Positions 7,356-16,014 of a DNA stretch of 64,000 nucleotides are shown here, piece by piece (the stretch's first letter is position 1; the number at the start of each line of letters is the position of its first letter). The notes under the pieces were generated by a model. It was given only the letters and a program-made list of their open reading frames with translations, was not told the origin of the DNA and did not search any database. The position numbers and the translations under genes were made by a program. This stretch comes from Caulobacter sp. RHG1 (lineage in GTDB: Bacteria > Pseudomonadota > Alphaproteobacteria > Caulobacterales > Caulobacteraceae): positions 124,001-188,000 of the forward strand of contig NZ_SMZP01000003.1 in the NCBI RefSeq assembly GCF_013181195.1. Direction: 5' to 3'.

Positions 7356-9401
7356 ATGCGCATTTCCAATCGGACGCGTGGCCTCCTTCTGGCCGGCGTC
7401 GCCCAGATCGTTCTCGCCGGCGTCGCTCACGCCCAAGAAGAAACCACCGCGACCGCCAGCCAGCTGTCGCTGGGCAAGGTCGTCGTCTCGGCCGGTCAGG
7501 AGAAGGTGGCGATCGACACGCCCCAGGCCGTGACCACCCTGGACCAGGACGACATCGACAACACCCAGGCCTCGACCATCGGCGACCTGCTGAGCGGCAT
7601 TCCGGGCGTCTCCACCATGGGCGGCGTCGGCGCGCTGGGCCAGGGCTTCAACATCCGCGGCATGGGCACCGGCCTGGCCGACAGCGACAGCCGCATCCTG
7701 ATGCAGATCGACGGCACCACGAAGTTCTTCGAGCAGTACCGGATGGGCTCGTTCTTCAGCGACCCCGAGCTCTACAAGCGCGTCGAAGTGCTGCGCGGCC
7801 CGGCCTCCTCGACCCTGTACGGCGCGGGCGCCCTGGCCGGCGTCGTCAACTTCACCAGCAAGGACGCCTCGGACTTCCTGACCGGCGACGACCGCTTCTC
7901 GGTGCGCCTGCGCGGCGGGTTCGAGACCAACGCCGACGCTCAGTTCGGCTCGGGCGTGCTGGCCCTGAAGCCGGTCGAGAACCTGGACGTCCTGGCCATG
8001 TACACCGTGCGCCGCAGCGACGAGTACAAGAACGGCGACGGCCAGATCGTCCCGACCTCGAAGGCCGAGTCCGACAGCTACCTGCTGAAGACCCGCTACT
8101 ACATCGGCGGGAACAAGAAGCATAACCTCTGGGCCTCGTACCAGAACTGGAAGAACGACAGCACCCAGATCTACGACCAGGCCGAGGCCTTCGGCACGAC
8201 GCCGGTGCACCGCATCACCACCGACCAGACCGGCGTGTTCGGCTACGAGAACGACTTCGCGGGCAATCCCCTGCTCGACCTGAAGGCCCAGGTCTCCTAC
8301 GCCAATACCAAGGTCAACCAGACCGACACCACCTTCCTCAGCGGCGTCATCGAGAGCGAATTCTCGTACAAGACCCTGCAGGGCCGCGTGGAGAACGTCT
8401 CGGAGTTCAAGCTCCCCGGCGACAACGTCGGCTTCCTGACCATCGGCGCCCAGGCCAGCAAGCAGGAGCGCCGCAATCCGCGCCGCACCGCCACCGGCAC
8501 CAACCACGGCGCGGCCACCCACCCCGAAGGCGACATGGAGAAGTACGGCCTGTTCGCGCAGGGCGAGTTCGTCCTGGGCAAGCTGACCCTGATCCCCGGC
8601 GCCCGCATCGACTGGACCAAGCTGCAGCCGGGCCTGGGCGTGACCACCACGCAGAAGGTCAATGACAGCGCCATCTCGCCGAAGATCGCGGCCATGTACG
8701 CGATCAACGAAACCTTCTCGGTGTTCGGCTCGATCGCCCACACGGTGCGCATGCCGGTGCTGGACGAGATCTACAGCCGCACGGCTGCGGCCTCGACCAA
8801 CTACAGCCTGAACCTCAAGCCCGAGGAGTCGGAGAACTACGAGATCGGCGGCACCCTGCAGTTCCGCAACATCTTCGGCCAGGGCGACCAGGCCAACATC
8901 AAGACGACCCTGTTCCAGAACGACGTCGACAACCTGATCGCCCGCGGCACCGCGACCTCGGCCTACTTCGTCAACATCGGCAAGGCCCGCTACAAGGGCA
9001 TCGAGGTCGAGGCCGAATACGGCGCGCGCAACATCTTCGCCCGCGCGGCCGTGTCGATCATCGACGGCGAGAACCGCCTGAACGGCCAGCCGCTGAACAC
9101 CATCCCGGCCAATACCCTGAACCTGACCCTGGGCTACGTCTTCCCGGCCCAGAACCTGATCGTCGGCTGGCGCGCCGAGATCACCGACGACCAAGACAAG
9201 GTCACGGCCGTCTCGCTGCGCACCCCGGGCTATGACGTGCACAACCTGTTCGTCACCTGGAAGCCGCAAGCCGGCGCCCTGGCCGGCCTGGACGTGCGGG
9301 TCGGCGTCGACAACCTGTTCGACCGCACCTTCCAGCGTCACCTGATGTCGCTGGACGCCGAAGGCCGCACCTTCAAGCTGACCCTCGCGCGGACCTTCTA
9401 A
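7356..9401 (+). CDS. TonB-dependent outer-membrane receptor, probably iron or heme type
   Basis: A 681-residue beta-barrel receptor. It has a signal peptide (to about residue 26, AHAQ), a TonB-box-like stretch (LGKVVVSA), a plug domain (QAVTTLDQDDIDNTQASTIGDLLSGIPGV, then RVEVLRGPASSTLYGAGALAGVVNF) and a C-terminal barrel ending in aromatic RTF. The stretch TVRMPVLDEIYS and LKPEESENYEIGG resembles the FRAP/NPDL region of heme and siderophore receptors. It is followed two bases later by its own TonB gene and preceded by a Fur-like site, which supports iron uptake. The ligand cannot be fixed from sequence. Confidence 0.92.
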   Translation: MRISNRTRGLLLAGVAQIVLAGVAHAQEETTATASQLSLGKVVVSAGQEKVAIDTPQAVTTLDQDDIDNTQASTIGDLLSGIPGVSTMGGVGALGQGFNIRGMGTGLADSDSRILMQIDGTTKFFEQYRMGSFFSDPELYKRVEVLRGPASSTLYGAGALAGVVNFTSKDASDFLTGDDRFSVRLRGGFETNADAQFGSGVLALKPVENLDVLAMYTVRRSDEYKNGDGQIVPTSKAESDSYLLKTRYYIGGNKKHNLWASYQNWKNDSTQIYDQAEAFGTTPVHRITTDQTGVFGYENDFAGNPLLDLKAQVSYANTKVNQTDTTFLSGVIESEFSYKTLQGRVENVSEFKLPGDNVGFLTIGAQASKQERRNPRRTATGTNHGAATHPEGDMEKYGLFAQGEFVLGKLTLIPGARIDWTKLQPGLGVTTTQKVNDSAISPKIAAMYAINETFSVFGSIAHTVRMPVLDEIYSRTAAASTNYSLNLKPEESENYEIGGTLQFRNIFGQGDQANIKTTLFQNDVDNLIARGTATSAYFVNIGKARYKGIEVEAEYGARNIFARAAVSIIDGENRLNGQPLNTIPANTLNLTLGYVFPAQNLIVGWRAEITDDQDKVTAVSLRTPGYDVHNLFVTWKPQAGALAGLDVRVGVDNLFDRTFQRHLMSLDAEGRTFKLTLARTF

Positions 9402-9403
9402 CC

Positions 9404-10174
9404 ATGCGCACGCCCTGGCACATCCGCGCCTGGGCGACCGGGACGTCGTTGGCGATCAACGGCGTCCTGGTGCTGGGCGCCGTCTACATGGCGCCCAGGA
9501 TGTCGACGATCGCCCAGGAAGAGACGGCCATGCTGGTCTCGCTGGGCGATCCGTCGCTGACCGCCTTCGACAATGCGACCTCGCCCGAGGCCAAGCCCGC
9601 GCCCGAGCCGCAAGAGCAGCCCGACGACGCGCCAAAGCCCCCCTCGCCGATCGAGCCCCCGGTGAAGACGCGCCCCGTCACCGCCATCACCGAGGCCTGG
9701 ACCGCGCCGCCCGCTGCGCCGCCCAAGCCCGCCGCCCCCTCTGAATCCCGCTCCGACGCCGATGCGCGCCCCGCCTCCAGCGCGCCGGCCGCGACCGCCC
9801 TGGCCGCCAAGGCCATGACCGCCACCGCCGCCAAGCCGCCGGCCGGCCGCAGCGACGCCGACAGCGTCCAGGCCCATGCCGGCTCGAGCAATTCCTACGC
9901 CGCCCGCGTCCGCGCCTGGCTGGAGAGCAACAAGACCTATCCCAAGGCCGCACGGGCGCGGAAACAGCAGGGCGTGGTCCGCGTCGCCTTCGTCATCGAC
10001 CGCGAGGGCCATGTGCTGGACTGCCGCCTGGTCACGCCGACCGGCCATGCGCTGCTGGACCAGGAAGCCCTGGCCATGGTCCATCGGTCGGATCCGTTCC
10101 CCACCCCGCCGCACACGATCAAGGGCGAGCGCATCGCCATGGACGCGCCGGTCGAGTTCTCGCTGAACCGCTAG
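9404..10174 (+). CDS. tonB: TonB energy-transducer protein
   Basis: A 256-residue TonB-family protein. It has an N-terminal membrane anchor (about residues 12-30), a long proline/alanine-rich linker (residues 55-150, with PEPQEQPDDAPKPPSPIEPP) and a C-terminal TonB domain (YAARVRAWLESNKTYPKAAR onward to the end). It links the proton-motive force, through ExbB-ExbD, to an outer-membrane receptor. ExbB and ExbD are not in the window. The gene starts two bases after the receptor stop, which argues for a dedicated pair made from one mRNA. Its stop codon interlocks with that of the convergent small gene by four bases (CTAG). Confidence 0.93.
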   Translation: MRTPWHIRAWATGTSLAINGVLVLGAVYMAPRMSTIAQEETAMLVSLGDPSLTAFDNATSPEAKPAPEPQEQPDDAPKPPSPIEPPVKTRPVTAITEAWTAPPAAPPKPAAPSESRSDADARPASSAPAATALAAKAMTATAAKPPAGRSDADSVQAHAGSSNSYAARVRAWLESNKTYPKAARARKQQGVVRVAFVIDREGHVLDCRLVTPTGHALLDQEALAMVHRSDPFPTPPHTIKGERIAMDAPVEFSLNR

Positions 10175-10380
10175 CTTCGCCGCGCCGCCCGCGCCCGGCC
10201 GATCGAGGTCGAGGCCCAGACCACCACCGCGGTCGACAGCAGCACCGCACTCAGCATGCCGCCGATTGCGAGGATGCCCAGCGGCGTCACCCGCACCTCG
10301 GCGCGGCTGGTCATCGCGCCCCAGCGGAACTCGGCGCTGGCCGATTGTTCGTCACGGTCCAGCATCTGAAGATCGGACAT
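10171..10380 (-). CDS. small single-pass membrane protein (69 aa)
   Basis: Function unknown. It is 69 residues: a polar N-terminus with acidic residues (MSDLQMLDRDEQS), a single hydrophobic helix at about residues 33-57 (PLGILAIGGMLSAVLLSTAV) and a basic tail (GRARAARRS). By the positive-inside rule the C-terminus faces the cytoplasm. It lies 63 bases downstream of the larger minus-strand gene at 10444-11478 and may be in its transcript. The stop overlaps that of tonB by four bases. Codon use is normal for the region. Confidence 0.65.
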   Translation of the reverse strand: MSDLQMLDRDEQSASAEFRWGAMTSRAEVRVTPLGILAIGGMLSAVLLSTAVVVWASTSIGRARAARRS

Positions 10381-10443
10381 GTCGCCTCGCGCGGAAGAGG
10401 GCTGTAGCCGCAGCTTCCCTTCTTTGGCCGTTTCGCGCCAGGG

Positions 10444-11478
10444 CTAGCGAACCAGGAAGGGCGCCGACACCGTCAGCGAAGACTGCTTGGCCATCGCGCC
10501 TTGCGGCCGGAACCGCATGTGGGTGACCGCGCCCTGCGAGGCCGCATCGCCGGCGACCGGCGCATAGGTCCAGTTGACGCCGCCGTCGGCCGAGAAGTCG
10601 ACATCGTCGCTCGCGTCGCCCGGGCCGCCATAGCGCAACGTGGTCTGCGAGGCCGGCGAGCCGTCGGCGAACCTGGCCGCCACGCCGCCGGTCCCATCGC
10701 CGTCCAGCGCCAGGATGGCGTGCGGCGGCGTTGGCAGCACCAGCGCGATCGTGCCCGCGTCGATCGGCACGATGTCGGGGTTGGCCAGGGTCACCGACAC
10801 CCGTCGCCGGCTGCCCGGAATGGCCTTGGGCGCGGTGACGCCGTTCAGGGGATCCCAGGTGGTGGTGGTGCTGATGGTCATCACCGCGTTCTGGGGCGAG
10901 ACGATCAGGGTCACGGTGATCACCGAGGCCCCGGTCCCGGTGTCCGGTACGCCAATGCACAGGCCCAGCAGGCCGATACCGGGACACAGGTTCCAGCTCC
11001 AGTCGATGGTGATCCGGTCGCTGTAGACGCCCGGCGCCGGCTGCGTCGTGCTGGCCGGCTTCACATAGACCGGCAGGTCTGCCGAGCTGCCGCCCAGCAG
11101 GCCCAGAAGGTTCAGCAGGTTGTTCTGCATGTAGTCCAGCGTCGCGCCCTCGGCGAACGGAGCCGCGCCGGCGGGATCGGCCGAGGCGACATAGCCGATC
11201 ATCTCGCTGCCGCTGGCCTGCTTGAGCTTGAAGCCGTTGTCGCTGTGGAACTTGGCCTGGACGACATTGCCGCCCAGCAGCACCAGCACGCCGCTGCCGC
11301 AGGCCAGCCCCGCTCGACTCTGCAGAGCCGGCACGGCGGCCGCCTTGACCGCGGCCGGCGAGTAGGTCCCGAGGGTGGAGGTGACGGCGCTGCTGACGGT
11401 GCAGGCTTGGCTCTGCCCAGCGATCGCCCAGACGGCGGCGATTGCGGCGAGCCACGAAACGCGGCTTACGGAATACAT
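10444..11478 (-). CDS. exported protein with spore-coat-U (SCPU)-like N-terminal domain
   Basis: A 344-residue exported protein. A signal peptide (residues 1-25, ending GQSQA) is followed by CTVSS, as in SCPU/Csu-pilus proteins, whose mature form starts with a disulfide-bonded cysteine. The stretch up to about residue 170 ends PAPGVYSDRITIDWSW, the usual last strand of an SCPU domain. A second, unassigned beta-rich region (about 215-344) follows and includes SVTLANPDIVPIDAGTIALV, which reads like a DUF11/Ig-type strand pattern. SCPU proteins are normally fimbrial or coat subunits and come with usher and chaperone genes; none are here, so this is an orphan. The family call is moderate and the role unknown. 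Confidence 0.65.
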   Translation of the reverse strand: MYSVSRVSWLAAIAAVWAIAGQSQACTVSSAVTSTLGTYSPAAVKAAAVPALQSRAGLACGSGVLVLLGGNVVQAKFHSDNGFKLKQASGSEMIGYVASADPAGAAPFAEGATLDYMQNNLLNLLGLLGGSSADLPVYVKPASTTQPAPGVYSDRITIDWSWNLCPGIGLLGLCIGVPDTGTGASVITVTLIVSPQNAVMTISTTTTWDPLNGVTAPKAIPGSRRRVSVTLANPDIVPIDAGTIALVLPTPPHAILALDGDGTGGVAARFADGSPASQTTLRYGGPGDASDDVDFSADGGVNWTYAPVAGDAASQGAVTHMRFRPQGAMAKQSSLTVSAPFLVR

Positions 11479-11689
11479 GGCCGGCCGTTTAGGGCCGAGC
11501 GCGTGGTCATCGCCTTAATAGGCGGACCGCCTAGCCAACATGCCGCAGCGGCATGCCAGCGCAGGGCGCGCCCTTTCCGCGCCTGTCACGCGGCGGACGT
11601 TTCGATCGGCTAGGAGGACAGACGGACGATCGTTGAGGGACGCCCGCGACCGCGGCGTCACTGCCATCGAACCGTTTGCCGAGGTTGCC

Positions 11690-12895
11690 ATGGACCCGTC
11701 TAAGCCGCCGCCGCCGCGACGCAGTCTCGCGATCATGACCTATCTGCACAGTTTTCAGCCGGGCGGCGTCGAGCGCGTGGCGCTGAGACTGGCCGGGGCG
11801 TGGGCGCAGGCCGGCTGTCAGGTCTCGGTCGCGATGGGCCGACGGGACGGCCCCTTGGCCGAGGAGGCGCCCGGCGCGCCGCGCTATCTGTTCGCACCGC
11901 GCTTTCCGCCAGCTGTCGCCTTCGAGTCGGTCTGGATGGTCCCACACCTGATCGCCATGATCCGCCGCGAGCGGCCCGACGTCCTGTTCTGCGCAGGCAA
12001 CACCTATGCGATCGTCGCCGTGCTGGTGCGGCTGCTGCTCGGCGACCGCTGCCCGCCGATCATCTGCAAGGTCAGCAACAGCCTGGATCGCAGCGACTTC
12101 ACGCCCTGGATGGGCGCCCTCTACCGGCTGTGGCTCCGAGTGCAGGCCCGCCACATCCAGCTGTTCGTGGGCTTGGCCGAGGCGATGCGCCCCGAACTGA
12201 CGGCGGCTCTGAACCTGCCGGCGGAGCGCGTGGCCATCGTCGAGGATCCGGCCATCCGCCAGAAGGATATCCAGCCCTACCGGCCGGTGAAGACCGATGG
12301 CGACGGGCGACTGTTCCTGGGCGTGGGCAGGCTGAATCCGCAGAAGGACTTCGGTCTTCTGATCCGCGCCTTCGCCAGCTTCGCCCAGCCGCAGGATCGC
12401 CTGGTCGTTCTGGGCGAAGGGCCCGAACGCCGCCGGCTGACCAGTCTTGTCGAGGCGCTGGGCGTCGCTGGCCAGGTCGAGCTGGTCGGCCATGTCGCCG
12501 ACACCGCCGATTGGCTCCGACGCGCCGACGTCTTCGTGCTGTCCTCCCTCTATGAGGGGGTGCCCGCCGTGGTGATCGAGGCGCTCGCCGCCGGGACCCC
12601 GATCGTCGCCACCGACTGCTGCGTGAGCATGGCCGAGTTGCTGGACCACGGCCGACTGGGCCAGCTGACGCCGCCCGGCGACGCCGCGGCTTTGGCCCAG
12701 GCCATGCAACGCGTCCCGCAGCGGCCGCATGACGTGGAGGCGATGCAGGCCCAGGCCGGGCGGTTCACCATCGAGCGCTCGGGCGACGCCTATCTCGATC
12801 TGATGGAGGCCCTGGCCGGCCCGCTTTCGCGCGGCCGCTCGCAGGACGCCGCGACGACGGCCGCCCCCGCCCTTTCCAGCCACGGCGCGATCTAG
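11690..12895 (+). CDS. GT4-type glycosyltransferase
   Basis: A 401-residue cytosolic glycosyltransferase with the GT-B fold. The N-terminal half has the GGVERVALRLAGAWAQAGCQV motif of GT4 enzymes. The C-terminal half has FLGVGRLNPQKDFGLLIRAF and the donor-binding EX7E-type stretch (SSLYEGVPAVVIEALAAGTPIVAT). It is expected to move a sugar from a nucleotide donor onto a lipid or growing polysaccharide; substrates are not known. I chose ATG 11690, with GAGG at 11681-11684; the frame stays open upstream to 11540 but those residues look non-coding. It has no other polysaccharide genes beside it, so it may act alone or with distant clusters. Confidence 0.88.
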   Translation: MDPSKPPPPRRSLAIMTYLHSFQPGGVERVALRLAGAWAQAGCQVSVAMGRRDGPLAEEAPGAPRYLFAPRFPPAVAFESVWMVPHLIAMIRRERPDVLFCAGNTYAIVAVLVRLLLGDRCPPIICKVSNSLDRSDFTPWMGALYRLWLRVQARHIQLFVGLAEAMRPELTAALNLPAERVAIVEDPAIRQKDIQPYRPVKTDGDGRLFLGVGRLNPQKDFGLLIRAFASFAQPQDRLVVLGEGPERRRLTSLVEALGVAGQVELVGHVADTADWLRRADVFVLSSLYEGVPAVVIEALAAGTPIVATDCCVSMAELLDHGRLGQLTPPGDAAALAQAMQRVPQRPHDVEAMQAQAGRFTIERSGDAYLDLMEALAGPLSRGRSQDAATTAAPALSSHGAI

Positions 12896-12971
12896 TCGCC
12901 GCTCTTGCGCGCGCCCGTCGAGTGGTTAGGGTCCTCCCTCAAATTGAGGAACCATCCGGGGGAAAAGGTTC

Positions 12972-14486
12972 ATGATCTTCGGACGCGTAAAGCCGCTGGA
13001 CGCCATTCTGGCGACGGCGGAGAAGAAAGCGCTGCATCGCTCGCTCGGAGCGTTCCAGCTGACCATGCTGGGCATCGGCGCGGTCATCGGCACCGGCATC
13101 TTCGTGCTGACCGCCGAAGCCGCCCAAAAGGCCGGCCCGGGCATGATGATCAGCTTCATCATCGCCGCCGTGGTCTGCGCCATCGCCGCCCTGTGCTACG
13201 CCGAGATGGCGGCCATGGTGCCGGTGTCGGGCTCGGCCTACACCTACAGCTACGCCGTGATGGGCGAACTGCTGGCCTGGATGGTCGGCTGGGCCCTGAT
13301 CCTGGAATACGCCGTCGCCGCGGGGGCGGTGTCGGTCGGCTGGTCGGGCTATGTCGTCGGCCTGATCGAGCATCTGACCGGGATCGACATTCCCAACACC
13401 CTGGTGCGTGGGCCGTTCGACGGCGGCATGGTCAATCTGCCGGCCGCCGCCATCGCCCTGCTGGTCACCTGGCTGCTGGTCATCGGCACCCGCGAGAGCG
13501 CCATGGTCAACGCCGTGCTGGTGGCCATCAAGGTCTCGGCCCTGACGGCCTTCATCATCTTCGCCGTGCCGGTGATGAAGATGGAGAACTTCCAGCCGTT
13601 CTCGCCGCTGGGCTTCGGCGGCATCTCGGCTGCGGCCGCCTCGATCTTCTTCGCTTACGTGGGCTTCGACGCGGTCTCGACCGCGGCCGAGGAGACCAAG
13701 AACCCGCAACGCAACATGCCCATCGGCCTGATCGGCTCGCTGCTGATCTGCACCGTCTTCTACGTGCTGGTCGCCGCCGGCGTGATCGGCGGCGTCGGGG
13801 CTCAACCGATGCTGGGCGCGGACGGCGCGGGCCTGCGCCCGGGCAGCGCCGAGCTCAGCGCCGCCTGCTCGGCGATCGGCGACAACGCCGTGGTCTGCTC
13901 CAAGGAAGCCCTGGCCTGGACCCTGCGCCAGATCGGCTGGCCGCAGATCGGCAACCTGATCGGCCTCGCCGCCGGCCTGGCCCTGCCTTCGGTCATCCTG
14001 ATGATGATGTTCGGCCAGACCCGGATCTTCTTCGTCATGAGCCGCGACGGCCTGCTGCCGGCCGTGTTCTCCAAGATCCACCCCAAGTTCCACACCCCGC
14101 ACGTCATCACCGTGCTGACCGGCGTGTTCGTGGCCTTGTTCGCCGCCTTCTTCCCGGTAGGCGTGCTGGCCGACATCTCCAACTCCGGCACGCTGTTCGC
14201 CTTCGCCATGGTCTCGATGGCCGTGGTGGTGCTGCGGCGGACGGATCCCAGCCGCAAGCGCCCCTTCCGCGCCCCGGCCGTGGCCATCGTCGGCCCGCTA
14301 TCGGCGATCGGCTGCGCCTATCTGTTCTTCAGCCTGTCGCGCGAGACGATCCTGCTGTTCTTCGGCTGGGCGCTGGTCGGCATCGTGGTCTACTTCGCCT
14401 ACGGCTACCGCAAGAGCCATCTGGGCCGCGGCGTGATCGACGTGCCGGAAACCGACGCCGACGCGCCGCCTCCCCCGGTGGGGTGA
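12972..14486 (+). CDS. APC-superfamily amino-acid permease (CAT/YfnA-like)
   Basis: A 504-residue transporter with about 12 to 13 hydrophobic helices. The start has the basic, helical lead (RSLGAFQLTMLGIGAVIGTGIFV) and the GIGAVIGTGIFVLTA motif of the cationic amino-acid transporter group. The C-terminal region includes VVLRRTDPSRKRPFRAPAV, a stretch typical of YfnA-like permeases. It probably imports amino acids with protons; specificity is not evident. A GGGGG-AAAAGG purine run lies just before the ATG. It is followed 27 bases after the stop by an intrinsic terminator. Confidence 0.9.
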   Translation: MIFGRVKPLDAILATAEKKALHRSLGAFQLTMLGIGAVIGTGIFVLTAEAAQKAGPGMMISFIIAAVVCAIAALCYAEMAAMVPVSGSAYTYSYAVMGELLAWMVGWALILEYAVAAGAVSVGWSGYVVGLIEHLTGIDIPNTLVRGPFDGGMVNLPAAAIALLVTWLLVIGTRESAMVNAVLVAIKVSALTAFIIFAVPVMKMENFQPFSPLGFGGISAAAASIFFAYVGFDAVSTAAEETKNPQRNMPIGLIGSLLICTVFYVLVAAGVIGGVGAQPMLGADGAGLRPGSAELSAACSAIGDNAVVCSKEALAWTLRQIGWPQIGNLIGLAAGLALPSVILMMMFGQTRIFFVMSRDGLLPAVFSKIHPKFHTPHVITVLTGVFVALFAAFFPVGVLADISNSGTLFAFAMVSMAVVVLRRTDPSRKRPFRAPAVAIVGPLSAIGCAYLFFSLSRETILLFFGWALVGIVVYFAYGYRKSHLGRGVIDVPETDADAPPPPVG

Positions 14487-14512
14487 GGCTCTGAGGCCAA
14501 GCCAGGGATTGG

Positions 14513-14543
14513 GGGCGCTCTCGCAGGGGAGCGCCCTTTTTTT
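14513..14543 (+). terminator. intrinsic terminator after amino-acid permease
   Basis: Arms GGGCGCTC (14513-14520) and GAGCGCCC (14529-14536) enclose an eight-base loop and are followed by seven T residues. Confidence 0.9.
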
Positions 14544-14553
14544 CTTTTCGGGG

Positions 14554-14683
14554 ACGCCCCCTCCGTCTCGTCGCGTATCCGCGCCGATCCACCTCCCCCG
14601 CTTCGCAAGGGAGGAAGGGCATTCTCCTCACCCGTGAAACGGGGGAGGTGGCGCGATGCGCAGCATCGTGACGGAGGGGGCGC
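14554..14683. repeat. palindromic intergenic repeat, copy 2 of family A
   Basis: The outer arms CGCCCCCTCCGTC and GACGGAGGGGGCG, with inner CCACCTCCCCC and GGGGGAGGTGG, match the copy at 6151-6293 in order and spacing. The middle differs. It lies just after the permease terminator. Confidence 0.85.
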
Positions 14684-14744
14684 TCAACGGCGCGAAAAGA
14701 TCAGAAAGCGAATGACCCCCGGAGCGTCATCACGCGCTCAACAA

Positions 14745-14764
14745 TTTTGACTCAATCGTCAAAA
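14745..14764. promoter_or_regulatory. operator-like inverted repeat, copy 1
   Basis: TTTTGAC-N6-GTCAAAA. The same arms and spacing recur at 15037-15056. It is not positioned as a promoter operator for either flanking protein gene, because both end here. Confidence 0.55.
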
Positions 14765-15035
14765 CCAAGAACCAGAGCCCAGATACACCAAACCCGCCGC
14801 GGGGGATAATCGCGACGGGCTGGCTATTTTCTCGATCATTCGATCTAGGCGGGCGTTTCCTCCCCGAAACGCCGAAGAACGGGAGCTCTCTGTTGGGCTC
14901 GTTTCGTCCTTGCAGTGTCTAGAAACGTCAAATTCATGACGCTGTCAACGCAGGAATCCGTTTTCTGCAAAGGATTGGACGAATTTTTGACGCGAACGGC
15001 GTAGTTTCAAACGTTATCACCGTTCAGACAGCGTT

Positions 15036-15057
15036 GTTTTGACATATATGTCAAAAC
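15036..15057. promoter_or_regulatory. operator-like palindrome, copy 2, touching the hisG stop
   Basis: A perfect 22-base palindrome with core TTTTGACATATATGTCAAAA, ending one base before the hisG stop codon. It has the same arms and spacing as the copy at 14745. It could act as a protein-binding site or as a weak hairpin behind hisG. Confidence 0.6.
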
Positions 15058-16014
15058 TTACTTTTCCAGGGCCTGTTCAAACCGATCCAGCACCGCCGAG
15101 CGCGACTCGAACACATAGTCCGGGCGCGACACGGTCACCGGCTCGACGCCGGCAGCCGCCAACGCCGCCGCCGCATCGAACAGATCGCCGGTCGCCAGCA
15201 GCGCGCCATTGGCGCGGCGCGAGCCGCCCTTGGCGACGAACGCCGCCACGGCCGACTGGCCCGCCGCATCCTGCTCGGCCGGCCAGACCAGGGTCGCCAG
15301 CTTGCCGGCGCGGCCCTTGGCCTCGACCACCGACAGCAAACGCTGCAGGGAGCCGAGCTGTTCCGGCGTCCAGGTCGTCAGCAGCGAGGCGGTCAGCTGG
15401 GCCTGGCTTTTCAGGATCACGCCGTCCGACAGGATCTTCAGGCCATTGGCCGCCAGGGTCGCGCCGGTGGTGGTGATGTCGACGACCAGCTCGGCCGCGC
15501 CGGCGGCCGGGGCCCCCTCGGTGGCGCCGCTGCTCTCGACGATGCGGTAGTCGGCCACCCCGTGACGGGCGAAGAAGGCCCGGGTCTGGGTGACATACTT
15601 GGTGGCCACCCGCAGGCGGCGGCCGGTCTTGGCGAGATGGGCGTGCCCGACCTCGTCGATATCGGCCATGGTGTCGACGTCCAGCCAGCTCTTGGGCGCG
15701 GTCACCACCAGGTCAGCGCGGCCAAAGCCCAGGGCCCGCAGCAGCATGACCCGGCTGTCCATGTCGTCGCCGCGCTCGCGCAGCAGGTCCTCGCCAGTGA
15801 CGCCCAGGTGCAGGTCGCCGCTATCCAGGCCCGCGGCGATGTCGCCGGCCGACAGCAGCCGCACCGACACGCCGGGCAGGCCCGACAGCTCGGCCGAATA
15901 GCCGCGCGCGCCGCCGGTCATCTCCAGCTTGAAACCGCAGTCGGCCAGCCAGGCCTCGACCTGGTCCTTCAGGCGGCCCTTCGAAGGAATGGCGAAGATC
16001 ATAGGGGCGCTCAT
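15058..16014 (-). CDS. hisG: ATP phosphoribosyltransferase catalytic subunit
   Basis: This enzyme joins ATP and PRPP in the first step of histidine synthesis. The 318-residue protein has the core FAIPSKGRLKDQVEAWLADC, then LLSAGDIAAGLDSGDLHLGV and the PRPP-binding loop VVDITTTGATLAANGLKIL. Short-form HisG proteins that work with HisZ are usually around 200-230 residues; this one has about 90 extra residues at the C-terminus, not clearly the ACT-like domain of long HisG. The start ATG overlaps the hisZ stop (ATGA), which indicates coupled translation. It is the last gene of hisS-hisZ-hisG and its regulation is likely set by the leader at 18706-18786. Confidence 0.95.
   Translation of the reverse strand: MSAPMIFAIPSKGRLKDQVEAWLADCGFKLEMTGGARGYSAELSGLPGVSVRLLSAGDIAAGLDSGDLHLGVTGEDLLRERGDDMDSRVMLLRALGFGRADLVVTAPKSWLDVDTMADIDEVGHAHLAKTGRRLRVATKYVTQTRAFFARHGVADYRIVESSGATEGAPAAGAAELVVDITTTGATLAANGLKILSDGVILKSQAQLTASLLTTWTPEQLGSLQRLLSVVEAKGRAGKLATLVWPAEQDAAGQSAVAAFVAKGGSRRANGALLATGDLFDAAAALAAAGVEPVTVSRPDYVFESRSAVLDRFEQALEK

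Larger units (their letters stand above)
14684..15057. other. gene-free stretch between convergent genes; possible small RNA
   Basis: With the terminator and repeat before it, 14487-15057 is 571 bases without a credible protein gene. This part holds two operator-like palindromes at its ends and, between them, two good hairpins: 14793-14801 with 14811-14819 (one mismatch) and GGCGTTTC 14852-14859 with GAAACGCC 14866-14873. A third inverted pair CGTCA-N6-TGACG is at 14926-14941. No T-run follows the hairpins, so an RNA gene is only a suggestion. Confidence 0.4.

Noticed and set aside
11540-11689. 50-residue N-terminal extension of the GT4 glycosyltransferase
   Set aside because: The extension is Arg-rich and unlike the family. 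An AGGAGG at 11612 is 15 bases from a TTG, too far; ATG 11690 has GAGG at a normal distance.
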